Shown here: positions 37,655-45,725 of the stretch, in pieces
How the letters are laid out: the number at the start of each line of letters is the position of its first letter
Position numbering within the stretch: the stretch's first letter is position 1
Assembly: GCA_963751425.1 (NCBI GenBank)
Contig: CAVVUF010000001.1
Span: 1,922,001 to 1,986,000 of the forward strand
Reading direction: 5' to 3'
DNA: 64,000 nucleotides
Source of the DNA: CAVVUF01 sp963751425
Lineage (GTDB): Bacteria; Chloroflexota; Anaerolineae; Anaerolineales; UBA4823
Position numbers and translations under genes: made by a program
Notes under the pieces: model-generated
Told to the model about the DNA's origin: nothing
Databases searched by the model: none
Seen by the model: the letters and a program-made list of their open reading frames with translations, nothing else

Positions 37655-38017
37655 ATGTTACGCAGAAGAGCAATGATGAGAAGACCAATGATGGAAGACG
37701 TCGCGTGTAGGTGCCGCTGCCGTAGGCACGGCGGTAGTTGTGGGCACTGCCGGTGCAGTACACCACCACCAGCAAAAGAAATATGCGCAGCAAGATGCTG
37801 CGGCGCAGCAGCAGTACGATCAGGCTTATCAGCAAGGCGCGGCCGATGCGCAAGCCAGCAGAATGCTCCACCTCCGGCGCAGTACGCAGCGCCAGTTGAG
37901 CAGGCGCCTGCGGCAGATTTAACCGCCCAGCTTCAGCAGCTTGCCCAGCTCCATGATTCGGGCGTGTTGAGCGATGAAGAGTTTGCGGCGGCCAAGCAAA
38001 GACTGCTGGGAGGCTGA
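37655..38017 (+). CDS. SHOCT-domain protein, copy A, two compensating frameshifts
   Basis: Aligning with copy B (38574) shows one extra G near 37693 and one missing C near 37855; between them the frame is shifted, and outside them it is normal. Restored protein: basic start MLRRRAMMRRP, a hydrophobic AVGTAVVVGTAGAV segment, His/Gln-rich QQKKYAQQDAAAQQQ, a Pro/Ala linker, and a C-terminal SHOCT domain (LTAQLQQLAQLHDSGVLSDE) with EEFAAAKQRLL. SHOCT is a short helical hairpin often involved in oligomer formation. Preceded by AGGAGG. Confidence 0.75.
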   Translation: MLRRRAMMRRPMMEDVACRCRCRRHGGSCGHCRCSTPPPAKEICAARCCGAAAVRSGLSARRGRCASQQNAPPPAQYAAPVEQAPAADLTAQLQQLAQLHDSGVLSDEEFAAAKQRLLGG

Positions 38018-38073
38018 TCGTTTGTGCTCATATGGTGGAGTACGTCAGTATGAGTGAAGAAAGGTGATAGACG

Positions 38074-38549
38074 ATGATAGGATCTGCAACTCTGCTGGTT
38101 GGGACAAGCATTCTGGTCGTTGGCGCTGGTAGCAGGCGTGCTTGCCAGGCGACCAGCTCGTGCGCCGGTTAGCTGCTTGAGCTGCTCAGTAAGAAGATCG
38201 AGCGGCTAATCGATCTTGTCATCATCCAGAAGTATGCAGATGGGCATCACGAAGCAGTTGAAATGCAGCAGCTGGCCCCTGACCTCCTGGCGCTTTTCAA
38301 TCCGTTGGGTGTCGAAATCAGCGGCATGATTCAAGTCGAAGATATCGCCAATGTAGCTGCGACAATGGAGAAGGGCACCAACGCCGCAATACTTGCTGTT
38401 CGAAAACCTGTGGGCGATCAAGTTCAAGGATGCAGTGCCTCAGGGCGAATGGCCGGCTGCTGGCGCAGGATCGGATCCCCTTCGAGGTCGTGAATGAAAC
38501 GCTGGAGATTTTTGCCCAGGCCAAATCATCACCAAGATTGAGACATTAA
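38074..38549 (+). pseudogene. Chimeric, truncated DUF6325 copy B
   Basis: Begins with a short hydrophobic N-terminus (MIGSATLLVGTSILVVGA) after GAAAGGTGAT, hits a stop at 38170-38172, then continues in the same frame as a DUF6325 copy lacking the first 28 or so residues (LLELLSKKIERLIDLVIIQK, YADGHHEAVEMQQLAP). Compared with copy A it has an extra A near 38391 and an extra C near 38438. It lies in a tandem duplicate of 37182-38017. It may be a real fusion of a membrane segment to DUF6325, or a decayed copy. Confidence 0.6.
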
Positions 38550-38573
38550 TCAAAAATAGATCAGGAGGTTGAT

Positions 38574-38927
38574 ATGTTACGCAGAAGAGCAATGATGAGA
38601 AGACCGATCGCGCGTGTTGGCGCCGCTGCCGTAGGCACGGCGGTAGTTGTGGGTACTGCCGGTGCAGTACACCACCACCAGCAAAAGAAATATGCGCAGC
38701 AAGATGCTGCTGCGCAGCAGCAGTACGATCAGGCTTATCAGCAGGGCGCAGCCGATGCGCAGGCCCAGCAGTATGCTCCACCTCCGGCGCAGTACGCAGC
38801 GCCGGTTGAGCAGGCGCCTGCGGTAGATTTGACCGCCCAGCTTCAGCAGCTCGCCCAGCTTCATGATTCGGGCGTGCTGACCGACGAAGAGTTTGCGGCG
38901 GCCAAGCAAAGACTGCTTTCAACCTAA
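38574..38927 (+). CDS. SHOCT-domain protein, copy B
   Basis: 117 residues, intact, nearly identical to copy A at DNA level. MLRRRAMMRRPIARVGAAAV start, hydrophobic VGTAVVVGTAGAV, QKKYAQQDAAAQQQYDQA, and the SHOCT end LAQLHDSGVLTDEEFAAAKQ. AGGAGG precedes the ATG. The basic Arg-rich start plus one hydrophobic stretch suggests membrane anchoring. Confidence 0.82.
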   Translation: MLRRRAMMRRPIARVGAAAVGTAVVVGTAGAVHHHQQKKYAQQDAAAQQQYDQAYQQGAADAQAQQYAPPPAQYAAPVEQAPAVDLTAQLQQLAQLHDSGVLTDEEFAAAKQRLLST

Positions 38928-39059
38928 TTTACATCCGCAGCCAGATTCCAGGCTGTTCGACAACCCAGGATGCCTGCCTCCCTGACCACCGGGAAGTTCA
39001 AGCGTCAAGCATTGAAAACGAGCGAGTAAACCTAACTTCGAAAGGAGGAAAATATCAAA

Positions 39060-40209
39060 ATGACAAACAAAGATCCTATATCCCTGCCGGTTCCGACATT
39101 TTTCGGCGGAACAAAGGCAATCACCCTGACCCCGGTCGTCGGTACGCCGCGGCGGGAGTACGCCGAGATGTTCATCCCGGGCGCAGAGCAGCTCGAGGAC
39201 GGCGAGCTGCGCGTGACCGTGCTCGGCAGCGGCAATCCCTGGAACACGCGCGCTCAGGCTTCGGCCAGCGTCATCGTCGAGGTCGGCAACCCTGAGCGCG
39301 ATATCCTGGTTTTTGATCTCGGGAGCGGCTGCCTGGCGAACTACGCCAGCCTGAAGCTGCCGATCAACAAGCTCAACAAGGTGTTCCTGACGCACCTGCA
39401 CGCCGACCATATGGGCGACCTGATTACACTCTCTGGCAGCTGGTCGAAGGTGGGACGGGCAGACGGGCCGGTCTACGTGTGGGGCCCCAGTGGGACTGAG
39501 CCTCGCCTGGGTACGAAGCACTTCGTCAAAGGGATTGAGGAAGCGCTTGCCTGGGACACCGCGGCGGGGAACGGCGCTATCAACCCGGAGAGCATGAAGA
39601 TCATGGTGTCTGAGTTCGACTTCAGCCAAACCCAGGTCGTGTACAACGAGAATGGCGTGAAGGTGACCTCGTTCCCCGTCGTCCATGCCCTGAGCGGCGC
39701 CGTCGGCTATCGCCTCGACTTCGCCGGCCTATCGTTCGGCTTCTCGGGCGATGCACGCGCCTGCTGGCCGCTCGTGCATGCCTGCGAAGGCGTCGACCTG
39801 CTCATCCACGAGTGCTTCCCGCCTGCTGCCGCCCTCGCGGCCGCCTCGGGTCTCTCCATCGAGCGGGCGACGATTGCCCTGAATGCCGCCCACACCTCGC
39901 CGAAAGGCCGCCGGCAAGGTATTCAAGCTCGCCAAGCCGCGTGTGGCTGGCCTCTACCATACGCTGCTCTCGCCCCAGGTAATCAACATGCTTTACGTGG
40001 AACTTGGCACGGTTTATAACGGCCCTGTCGTCCAGACCCAGGACCTGACTGTGTTCAATGTGACGAAGGAAGCTGTGGTCGCTCGCCAGGTAAAGCAATT
40101 TGACCAGCTGCCTCCAACACCGGGGGTGCAGCGTATGGCCTTCAAACCCGTTCCCGTACCGCCTCCCGCTTGGTGGGCAGAGGCACTCATCCCGTTTGAC
40201 GATGTTTAG
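39060..40209 (+). CDS. Metallo-beta-lactamase-fold hydrolase, one frameshift
   Basis: About 382 residues after AAAGGAGG. The core has VTVLGSGNPWNTRAQASASV, ILVFDLGSG, and the zinc motif THLHADHMGDL, then FGFSGDARACWPLV, LLIHECFPP and an NAAHTSP histidine. One extra base near 39903 separates it from its end (GKVFKLAKPRVAGLYHTLL). The layout resembles the MBL hydrolases of the guanitoxin GntH type or arylsulfatase-like MBL proteins; substrate unknown. No signal peptide is evident. The region's base composition is more GC-rich than the upstream genes. Confidence 0.78.
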
Positions 40210-40276
40210 ACATAAATCTGACATTCTCATCGTCAATAAAGTAACCATTCATCTATAAAAAAGGAGAACTCTAATC

Positions 40277-40579
40277 ATGAAAACCATCAAATCAGTCAGT
40301 GTCGGATCATTCGTCGCCTACGGCGCCATCCTGACCGCGTTCTGGACCTTTGTCTTTGGCTTGTGGTATTGGATCCTGGGCTGGATCTTCGGCGCCCAAT
40401 CATGGTGGATGGATATGAACCTGGGCAACTGGACCGTCTATACCCTGACCACCTTTGGCCTGATCTTTTTGAGGGCCATCTTTGCCGCGATTGGCGGTGC
40501 GTTAGCCGGGCTGGTGATCGCCCTGGTCTACAACTTCGTGGCCGGTGTGATGGGCGGGCTCAAAATAAACGTGGAGTAG
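40277..40579 (+). CDS. Small membrane protein
   Basis: 100 residues after AAAAAAGGAG. Two to three hydrophobic helices (FVAYGAILTAFWTFVFGLWY; LTTFGLIFLRAIFAAIGGAL; GLVIALVYNFVAGVMGG), aromatic-rich between. No motif recognised. Ends with a GGLKI(N)VE tail as in small DUF3566-like membrane proteins, which is a weak resemblance. Confidence 0.7.
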   Translation: MKTIKSVSVGSFVAYGAILTAFWTFVFGLWYWILGWIFGAQSWWMDMNLGNWTVYTLTTFGLIFLRAIFAAIGGALAGLVIALVYNFVAGVMGGLKINVE

Positions 40580-40612
40580 TTTTTCCCATCTTTTAAGTTT
40601 TGGAGATTTAGC

Positions 40613-42089
40613 ATGAATTCGACGAATAAAAAGATTTCGACAATCTTAGGATGTATGCTGGCGCTGTCATGCATTCTAAGCGCCTGCGGCGGGGCAGCCA
40701 CACCGGCACCCACCCAAGATGTAGCCCTGATCCAAACTCAAGCCGCCCAAACCGTGGTGGCAGACTTGACCCAGAACGCACCGCCTCCGCCCACGCAGGC
40801 GCCTCCAACCAGCACAGCCGCGCCAGCGGCGGCGCCGACGGAGACTCCCCCTCCGCCCGGTCCAACCCCCGATCCGAACATCCCGGTGGCCGTCATTCCT
40901 ACCCCAGCCCCCGGTGATCCCGCGGCGATCGCTAACTTCAACACCGCCATCTTCAGTGGTCCAGGCACGAATTATGTGGTCTACGCGGCCCTGAACGGCG
41001 GTAAGACTGCCAAGGTGGTTGGAAAGAGCGAAGATGGCTTATGGTGGGCGGTCAGCGTTCCAGTTGCTCCCACCGGATCAGGTTGGGTGAACTCTGGCTG
41101 GGTGACGGTGAAGGGCGTGGAAGGTGTCCCGGTACTACCCACACCTCCAGTACCCCCCACCACTGAGCTGGTCCCGCCCGGCTCCGACGGATCCACAATT
41201 AGTAGCCATCGCCAACGTCTATGTGCGTACTGGTCCGGCTGTCAACTATCCGGCTTATGGCATTGCCCAAGCGGGTGCCAGTGGTCGTGTGATTGGCAAG
41301 AGTGAGGATGGAAAGTGGTGGGTGGTGCGCCTGAACCCAGAGAATGTCGGGGCAGGCTATGGCTGGGTGGATGGTCAATATACCACAGCCAGCAACGTGG
41401 AGACTGTCCAGACCATCCAAAACCCGGTCACCTACCAAACTGCACCACCCCCTCCGCCTCCGGCAGGTGTGCCGGTGGCTACCGCGGTTGATTATGTCAA
41501 CGTGCGCAGCGGACCTGGCACCAGCTACCCGGTGCTGGTGGTAGCCCCACCAGGAGCCTCCGGCGAAGTGACCGGAAAGAGCGCCGATGGCGCCTGGTGG
41601 CAGGTGAAGATCTCTCCACAATACTCGGCAGATGGCTTTGGCTGGGTATCGGCAGATTGGGTGATTACCCAAAATACAGCGAATGTGCCCGTGGTAGAAG
41701 CGCCAACCGCCCCTCCCACCGTTGAGACAACCCCCGCACCTCCCAGCTCGACGATGGGCTGTGTCTTGGTGGCGCAGTCCCCGACCGATTACACCCAATT
41801 CAACGCAGGTTCCGGATTTTCCACCACCTGGGTGCTGCAGAACACCGGCAGCGAGGCTTGGTTGTCAAGTTCCATGGATGTGCGCTACGTAGGCGCAGCA
41901 GCCAATACCCCCTTGCACCAGGGCTCCGATGTTTACGACCTGGCCTTGGATGTGCAGCCTGGTGCATCCTACAACTTCACCGTACCGATGATCGCGCCCT
42001 ATGATACCGGCACATACGGAGAGATGTGGGAAGTTGGCATGGGCAGCACGGTGCTCTGCCAGTTCTATGTGTACATCATTGTGCCGTAA
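40613..42089 (+). CDS. Lipoprotein with three SH3b domains and NBR1-type Ig domain, one frameshift
   Basis: About 491 residues. Signal peptide with lipobox ILSAC, Pro/Thr/Ala linker, then three bacterial SH3 domains: FSGPGTNYVVYAALNGG, VYVRTGPAVNYPAYGIAQAG and VNVRSGPGTSYPVLVVAPPG, each ending in GWV. The C-terminus (CVLVAQSPTDYTQFNAGSGF, TWVLQNTGSEAWLSS) is an Ig-like next-to-BRCA1 domain. One extra G near 41189 breaks the frame (GSD | DPQLVAIA). SH3b domains bind cell-wall peptides or polymers. Followed by a strong hairpin. Confidence 0.82.
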
Positions 42090-42114
42090 CTAGTGAAGTG
42101 ATAAAATCTCAAAA

Positions 42115-42145
42115 GACCCTTTTGGTCTTGACGACCAAAAGGGTC
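42115..42145 (+). terminator. Hairpin after the SH3b lipoprotein
   Basis: Perfect 13-bp stem GACCCTTTTGGTC / GACCAAAAGGGTC with a 5-base loop. No long T-run, so pausing or mRNA protection is also possible. Confidence 0.6.
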
Positions 42146-42171
42146 ATTAATTACAAAAAGGATATATAATC

Positions 42172-42730
42172 ATGAGAGGCAGACGGGAAGAACGGCGCGA
42201 TGAGCGCCAGGATGACCGCCAGCTCGGGCGACCGGGCGCCGGGAACCAGTACCAGATGCGCCAGAAGATGGTGTCGATTGGCGACGACTTCTGGATCGAG
42301 AACAGTCACGGCCAGAAAGTCTACAAGATCGACGGAAAAGCGCTCCGCGTGCGCCAGACCCTGAGTCTTCGAGGATGCCCACGGTACCGAGCTGTGCAAG
42401 ATCCAGGAGCGCATGCTGCGCGTCAAAGACAGCATGGAGATCGAAGGACCCCGCGGCGAGAAGCTCGCCATGGTCAAGAAAGCCCTGATCACCCCGGTGC
42501 GCGAGCGCTGGGTGGTCAAGATCAAGGGCGGACCCGATTTGGAGGTGCAAGGCAATATCTTAGATCACGAGTACACCATCGGTGAAGGGCGCGATAAGGT
42601 GGCGGAAGTCTCCAAGAAGTGGTTCCGCCTGCGCGACAGCTACGGGGTTGCCATCGACCCGGGTCAGGAGGATGTGCTCATCCTGGCTGTGGCGGTGTGT
42701 ATCGACGAGATGGCTCACGAAGGCCGTTAG
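42172..42730 (+). CDS. LURP-one-related family protein, one frameshift
   Basis: About 186 residues. A charged start, then QYQMRQKMVSIGDDFWIEN, VYKIDGKALRVRQTLSF, and after one extra base near 42367 FEDAHGTELCKIQERMLRV, MEIEGPRGEKLAMVKKALI, EYTIGEGRDKVAEVSKKWF and IDPGQEDVLILAVAVCIDEM. This is the LURP-one / Tubby-like 12-strand barrel; in other systems the Tubby fold binds phosphoinositides, but bacterial roles are unknown. Soluble. Confidence 0.8.
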
Positions 42731-42811
42731 GCCGCCGGGTGAATGATGTTCGGGGTGTCTGCCATCCCCGAGCGTAAACCCTATTTCATTCAGTTTTGAG
42801 GAGAAAATAAA

Positions 42812-43127
42812 ATGCCTTGTTTATTTGCACTGTTTGCAGGAATGTTCCCACGGATTGCGGACATTTTCATCTGGATCGCCCGACCAACCCAGTTCATGAA
42901 TTCATTCAACGATAAATGGTGGTGGGCCATCCTGGGGATCATCTTCCTGCCCTTCACCACGCTGATGTATCGTGATCCTGACCTGGGGCGTGGGAGGTAT
43001 CTATGGCTGGGATTGGTTCTGGCTGATCATGGCGGTGTTTCTTGACCTTGGGCACTTAGGCCATACTGCCTACAGCAACCGAGAAGCGATCCCTGGTTAT
43101 TCAGGTCCCAGACAACCCGCCATGTAA
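42812..43127 (+). CDS. Three-helix membrane protein, triad copy 2, one frameshift
   Basis: Paralogue of 36822: MPCLFALFAGMFPRIADIFI, WAILGIIFLPFTTLMY. One extra C near 42971 shifts the frame; reading on gives VILTWGVGGIYGWDWFW and HTAYSNREAIPGYSGPRQP, closely matching copy 1, with stop at 43125-43127. GAGGAG upstream. The paralogue comparison places the extra base exactly. Confidence 0.75.
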
Positions 43128-43223
43128 TATCCTTAGACCAATACCCTGACGGATCGCAGTCGTTGAGTTGGGTAATGGTTCGATCAATAGTAAGTTCGTG
43201 TTTACACAAATTAATGTAAAATT

Positions 43224-43257
43224 GAGGTGGGTGGGGAGAGCTTCACCCACCCACCTC
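43224..43257. other. GC-rich hairpin between triad genes
   Basis: 12-bp perfect stem GAGGTGGGTGGG / CCCACCCACCTC with a 10-base loop in a 180-base gap. It may attenuate or terminate between the membrane protein and DUF6325 genes. No T-run follows. Confidence 0.5.
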
Positions 43258-43310
43258 ATCTTCAGACCACCGAGGAAACCATATTCAACTATCACAGGAG
43301 GTAAAGAACA

Positions 43311-43742
43311 ATGATTAACCATGGACCAGTCGATGTCATCGTTTTGGCTGCTGGAGAACCGCGCTTTGATGGCGGTGTCCTGGCGGAGCTGGAACGGCAA
43401 GCCGCATCCGGAACGATCCGGGTGCTGGATGCTATGATCCTCGTGAAAGACGTGAGCGGAGTGCGTAAATCCCTTAATCTCGAAGACCTGCCAGCGCAGG
43501 ATAAAGCAGCTTTAGGCTTTATCGAGACCGGGACGCGCGGCCTGTTCGACTCCGAGGATGCCGCTACGTTCTGGGAAGGCATGGTGCCCGGCTCAACCGT
43601 GATCGCCCTGGCGATTGAGCACACCTGGGCGCTAGCCCTGGTGAATGCTTTGTATCAGAACGGTGTGGAAGTCGCCTTGAACTTCCGTGTGCCGGCGACA
43701 ATTGTCGACGAGGCTTTCGCCTCGCTAGAAGCTAGTGAATAA
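43311..43742 (+). CDS. DUF6325-like protein, copy C
   Basis: 143 residues after AGGAGG. MINHGPVDVIVLAAGEPRF, IRVLDAMILVKDVSG, AATFWEGMVPGSTVIALAIE, HTWALALVNALY. It has the same layout as copy A but is clearly diverged, so this triad is older than the A/B duplication. 11 bases before the SHOCT gene. Confidence 0.72.
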   Translation: MINHGPVDVIVLAAGEPRFDGGVLAELERQAASGTIRVLDAMILVKDVSGVRKSLNLEDLPAQDKAALGFIETGTRGLFDSEDAATFWEGMVPGSTVIALAIEHTWALALVNALYQNGVEVALNFRVPATIVDEAFASLEASE

Positions 43743-43753
43743 AGGAGGCTAAA

Positions 43754-44053
43754 ATGCCAGGATTAGTTCGAGGAATGGCCAGGACGGCTGCCGTGGTCGG
43801 CACCGCCACGGCCACACGCAATGCTGTCAACCGCCGCCAGGCGGACAAGAACGCCGCGGCGTATACACAGGCGATGAGCTCGGCTTCTGCCCAACAGGCT
43901 CCACCGCCCCAAGAGCAGTACTACGAACCCGCTGCGCCTGCGCCCGAAGAAGATGTGATCACACAGCTCGAGCGCCTGGGGGCCCTCAAAGCCCAGGGGA
44001 TCCTCACCGAAGAGGAATTCCAGGCCCAGAAAGCCAAGCTGCTTGGCATGTAA
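43754..44053 (+). CDS. SHOCT-domain protein, copy C
   Basis: 99 residues after AAAGGAGG. MPGLVRGMARTAAVVGTATA start, a Gln/Pro-rich linker and the SHOCT end VITQLERLGALKAQGILTEE with EEFQAQKAKLLGM. Third member of triad 2. Confidence 0.8.
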   Translation: MPGLVRGMARTAAVVGTATATRNAVNRRQADKNAAAYTQAMSSASAQQAPPPQEQYYEPAAPAPEEDVITQLERLGALKAQGILTEEEFQAQKAKLLGM

Positions 44054-44069
44054 GTTCCCGAACCGATCA

Positions 44070-44141
44070 AGCCGGGCGAGCCTTTAGATGCCAGGTCTAT
44101 TTTAAAAAATAGCGCAGCTTAAGCAGCTCCCCGGCTTTTTT
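44070..44141 (+). terminator. Possible intrinsic terminator
   Basis: AGCCGGGCGAGC (44070-44081) can pair with GCTCCCCGGCT (44126-44136) with one bulge, followed by T6. The loop is long, so confidence is limited. Confidence 0.4.
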
Positions 44142-44212
44142 CTACAGATCTGCTGGTGATTCAATAACAGGAATTGGTTATCGATAGAATATCGAATGAA
44201 GGGAGACGAAAC

Positions 44213-44662
44213 ATGCGAAGAAGAGGCATGGGTCCAGGAAGAGCGATGCGAAGAGGTGTCGTCCGCAGGCATCGCAGGATGCGCAGGCGGATGCGCAGAC
44301 GATTGATCATCGGTGGTGCAGTGCTGGTTGCTGCAGGAGCCACCGCTGTCAAAATGAGTCAAAGTGAAGTGCAGCAGGTAGAGCAGTACACGGGCCAGAA
44401 AGCTGAGGATCTTTCAGAAGAACAACTGGATGCCGCCATGAACGAGCTCGGCATCGAAGGACAGGAGCCAACCGATCAAGAGATCGCCATGCTTGAGGCG
44501 GAAGAGGATAAAGCCCAACAAGCCCCACCAGCCTCAGGTTCTGCGCCTGCCCCCCAAGAAGATTTGATCGCCCAGTTGGAACGTCTGGGTACGCTCAAAG
44601 CCCAGGGGCTGCTTACCGATGAAGAATTCGCGGCAGCCAAGGCAAAATTACTGGCGAGCTGA
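44213..44662 (+). CDS. SHOCT-domain protein D with anchor
   Basis: 149 residues from ATG 44213 (AAGGGAG upstream). Very Arg-rich start (MRRRGMGPGRAMRRGVVRR), a hydrophobic helix LIIGGAVLVAAGATAV, then an acidic region (YTGQKAEDLSEEQLDAAMNE) and a SHOCT end LERLGTLKAQGLLTDEEF. Inside-positive rule predicts a short cytoplasmic basic end and the SHOCT outside, or a hairpin; not decidable here. Confidence 0.78.
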   Translation: MRRRGMGPGRAMRRGVVRRHRRMRRRMRRRLIIGGAVLVAAGATAVKMSQSEVQQVEQYTGQKAEDLSEEQLDAAMNELGIEGQEPTDQEIAMLEAEEDKAQQAPPASGSAPAPQEDLIAQLERLGTLKAQGLLTDEEFAAAKAKLLAS

Positions 44663-44714
44663 TCTCCCTGCATGCTGATAAGGGCAGGAATCCAGGTTTT
44701 CTGTTGAAGCGAAG

Positions 44715-44807
44715 GTGGCTGTGCCGGTCCTGGGGATCATTTGCCTGCCCTTTAACATCTTTAAAGGTATTCCCGTCAAAATCTGGGTTCTGATTGACGC
44801 GCTGTGA
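44715..44807 (+). pseudogene. Possible remnant of a triad-type membrane protein
   Basis: Short frame reading VPVLGIICLPFNIF and ending at TGA 44805-44807. The phrase resembles WPILGIIFLPFTT of the three-helix proteins, including at DNA level (CTGGGGATCAT, CTGCCCTT). No start or ribosome site. The rest of the gap 44663-44902 shows nothing else. Confidence 0.3.
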
Positions 44808-44902
44808 CTGGGTGTGGCTCGTTCAGGCAATTACCAGATCGATTCTCTGAATATGGAGAAGGAAAATTTCTTTCTAGATCATCAATATTGGAGGAAAAGC
44901 AA

Positions 44903-45682
44903 ATGAAAAACACGCTGAAAGTAATCTGTATCTCGTTCGGATTATGCGCCGGGCTGTTCATCCTGGCGGCCTGTACATCGTCTTCTCAGGGAGGTGCGGG
45001 TGACCTAACCGCCTCGGGTTGGAATTTATCGCAGCTCATGGATCAGCCGCTTGTATCGGGTTCGAGCATCACCGCTCAATTCACTTCCGACGGAAAGGTG
45101 GGTGGTTCATCCGGCTGCAACCGGTATTCCGGCACGTATAAAACATCGGGGAACAATATCGAAATATCTTCACCATTGGCTGCGACCATGATGGCCTGTG
45201 AGCAAGCGCTCATGGACCAGGAGAGCGCTTACCTCACAGCCCTGGGTGAGGTCAAAACATTTAAAGTCGCTGGAGATACCTTGACGCTCAGCGATGCCAA
45301 CAATAAAAGTTTGTTGGTTTACAAAGCCCAATCCCAAGACCTGGCCGGCACCTCCTGGGAGGTGATCGGTTATAACAACGGCAAGCAAGCCGTCACCAGC
45401 GTTCTGGCAGGTACGACCCTGACGGCTGAATTTGGCAAAGATGGGAATCTGTCGGGCAACAGCGGCTGTAATACCTATAATGGAACCTACACCGTCACCG
45501 GTGACCAGATCCAGATCGGCCCACTGGCGACAACCCGCATGGCTTGCCCGCAGGAGATCATGGACCAGGAGACCCAATACCTGGCTGCGCTGCAGACGGC
45601 GGCCACTTATCGGGTCGAAGGCACAGGGATGGAGCTGCGCACCCAGGAGGGTGCCTTGGCTGCAAACTTTATCAAGAAATAA
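44903..45682 (+). CDS. Lipoprotein with two META domains
   Basis: 259 residues from ATG 44903 after TTGGAGG. Signal peptide with lipobox LAAC. Two META (HslJ-like) domains in tandem: SGWNLSQLMDQPLVSGSSIT, GGSSGCNRYSGTYKT, ATMMACEQALMDQESAYL; then TSWEVIGYNNGKQAV, SGNSGCNTYNGTYTVT, TTRMACPQEIMDQETQYL. META proteins are surface or periplasmic proteins linked with stress or heat resistance; activity unknown. Confidence 0.88.
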   Translation: MKNTLKVICISFGLCAGLFILAACTSSSQGGAGDLTASGWNLSQLMDQPLVSGSSITAQFTSDGKVGGSSGCNRYSGTYKTSGNNIEISSPLAATMMACEQALMDQESAYLTALGEVKTFKVAGDTLTLSDANNKSLLVYKAQSQDLAGTSWEVIGYNNGKQAVTSVLAGTTLTAEFGKDGNLSGNSGCNTYNGTYTVTGDQIQIGPLATTRMACPQEIMDQETQYLAALQTAATYRVEGTGMELRTQEGALAANFIKK

Positions 45683-45725
45683 AAATCAATCGAGCTTTGA
45701 AAACCCATTAAAAAGGAGAAATATT

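Noticed and set aside
38440..38922. Minus-strand frames over the SHOCT duplicate
   Set aside because: Their translations are low-complexity reflections of the repeat; the plus strand encodes clear SHOCT proteins.
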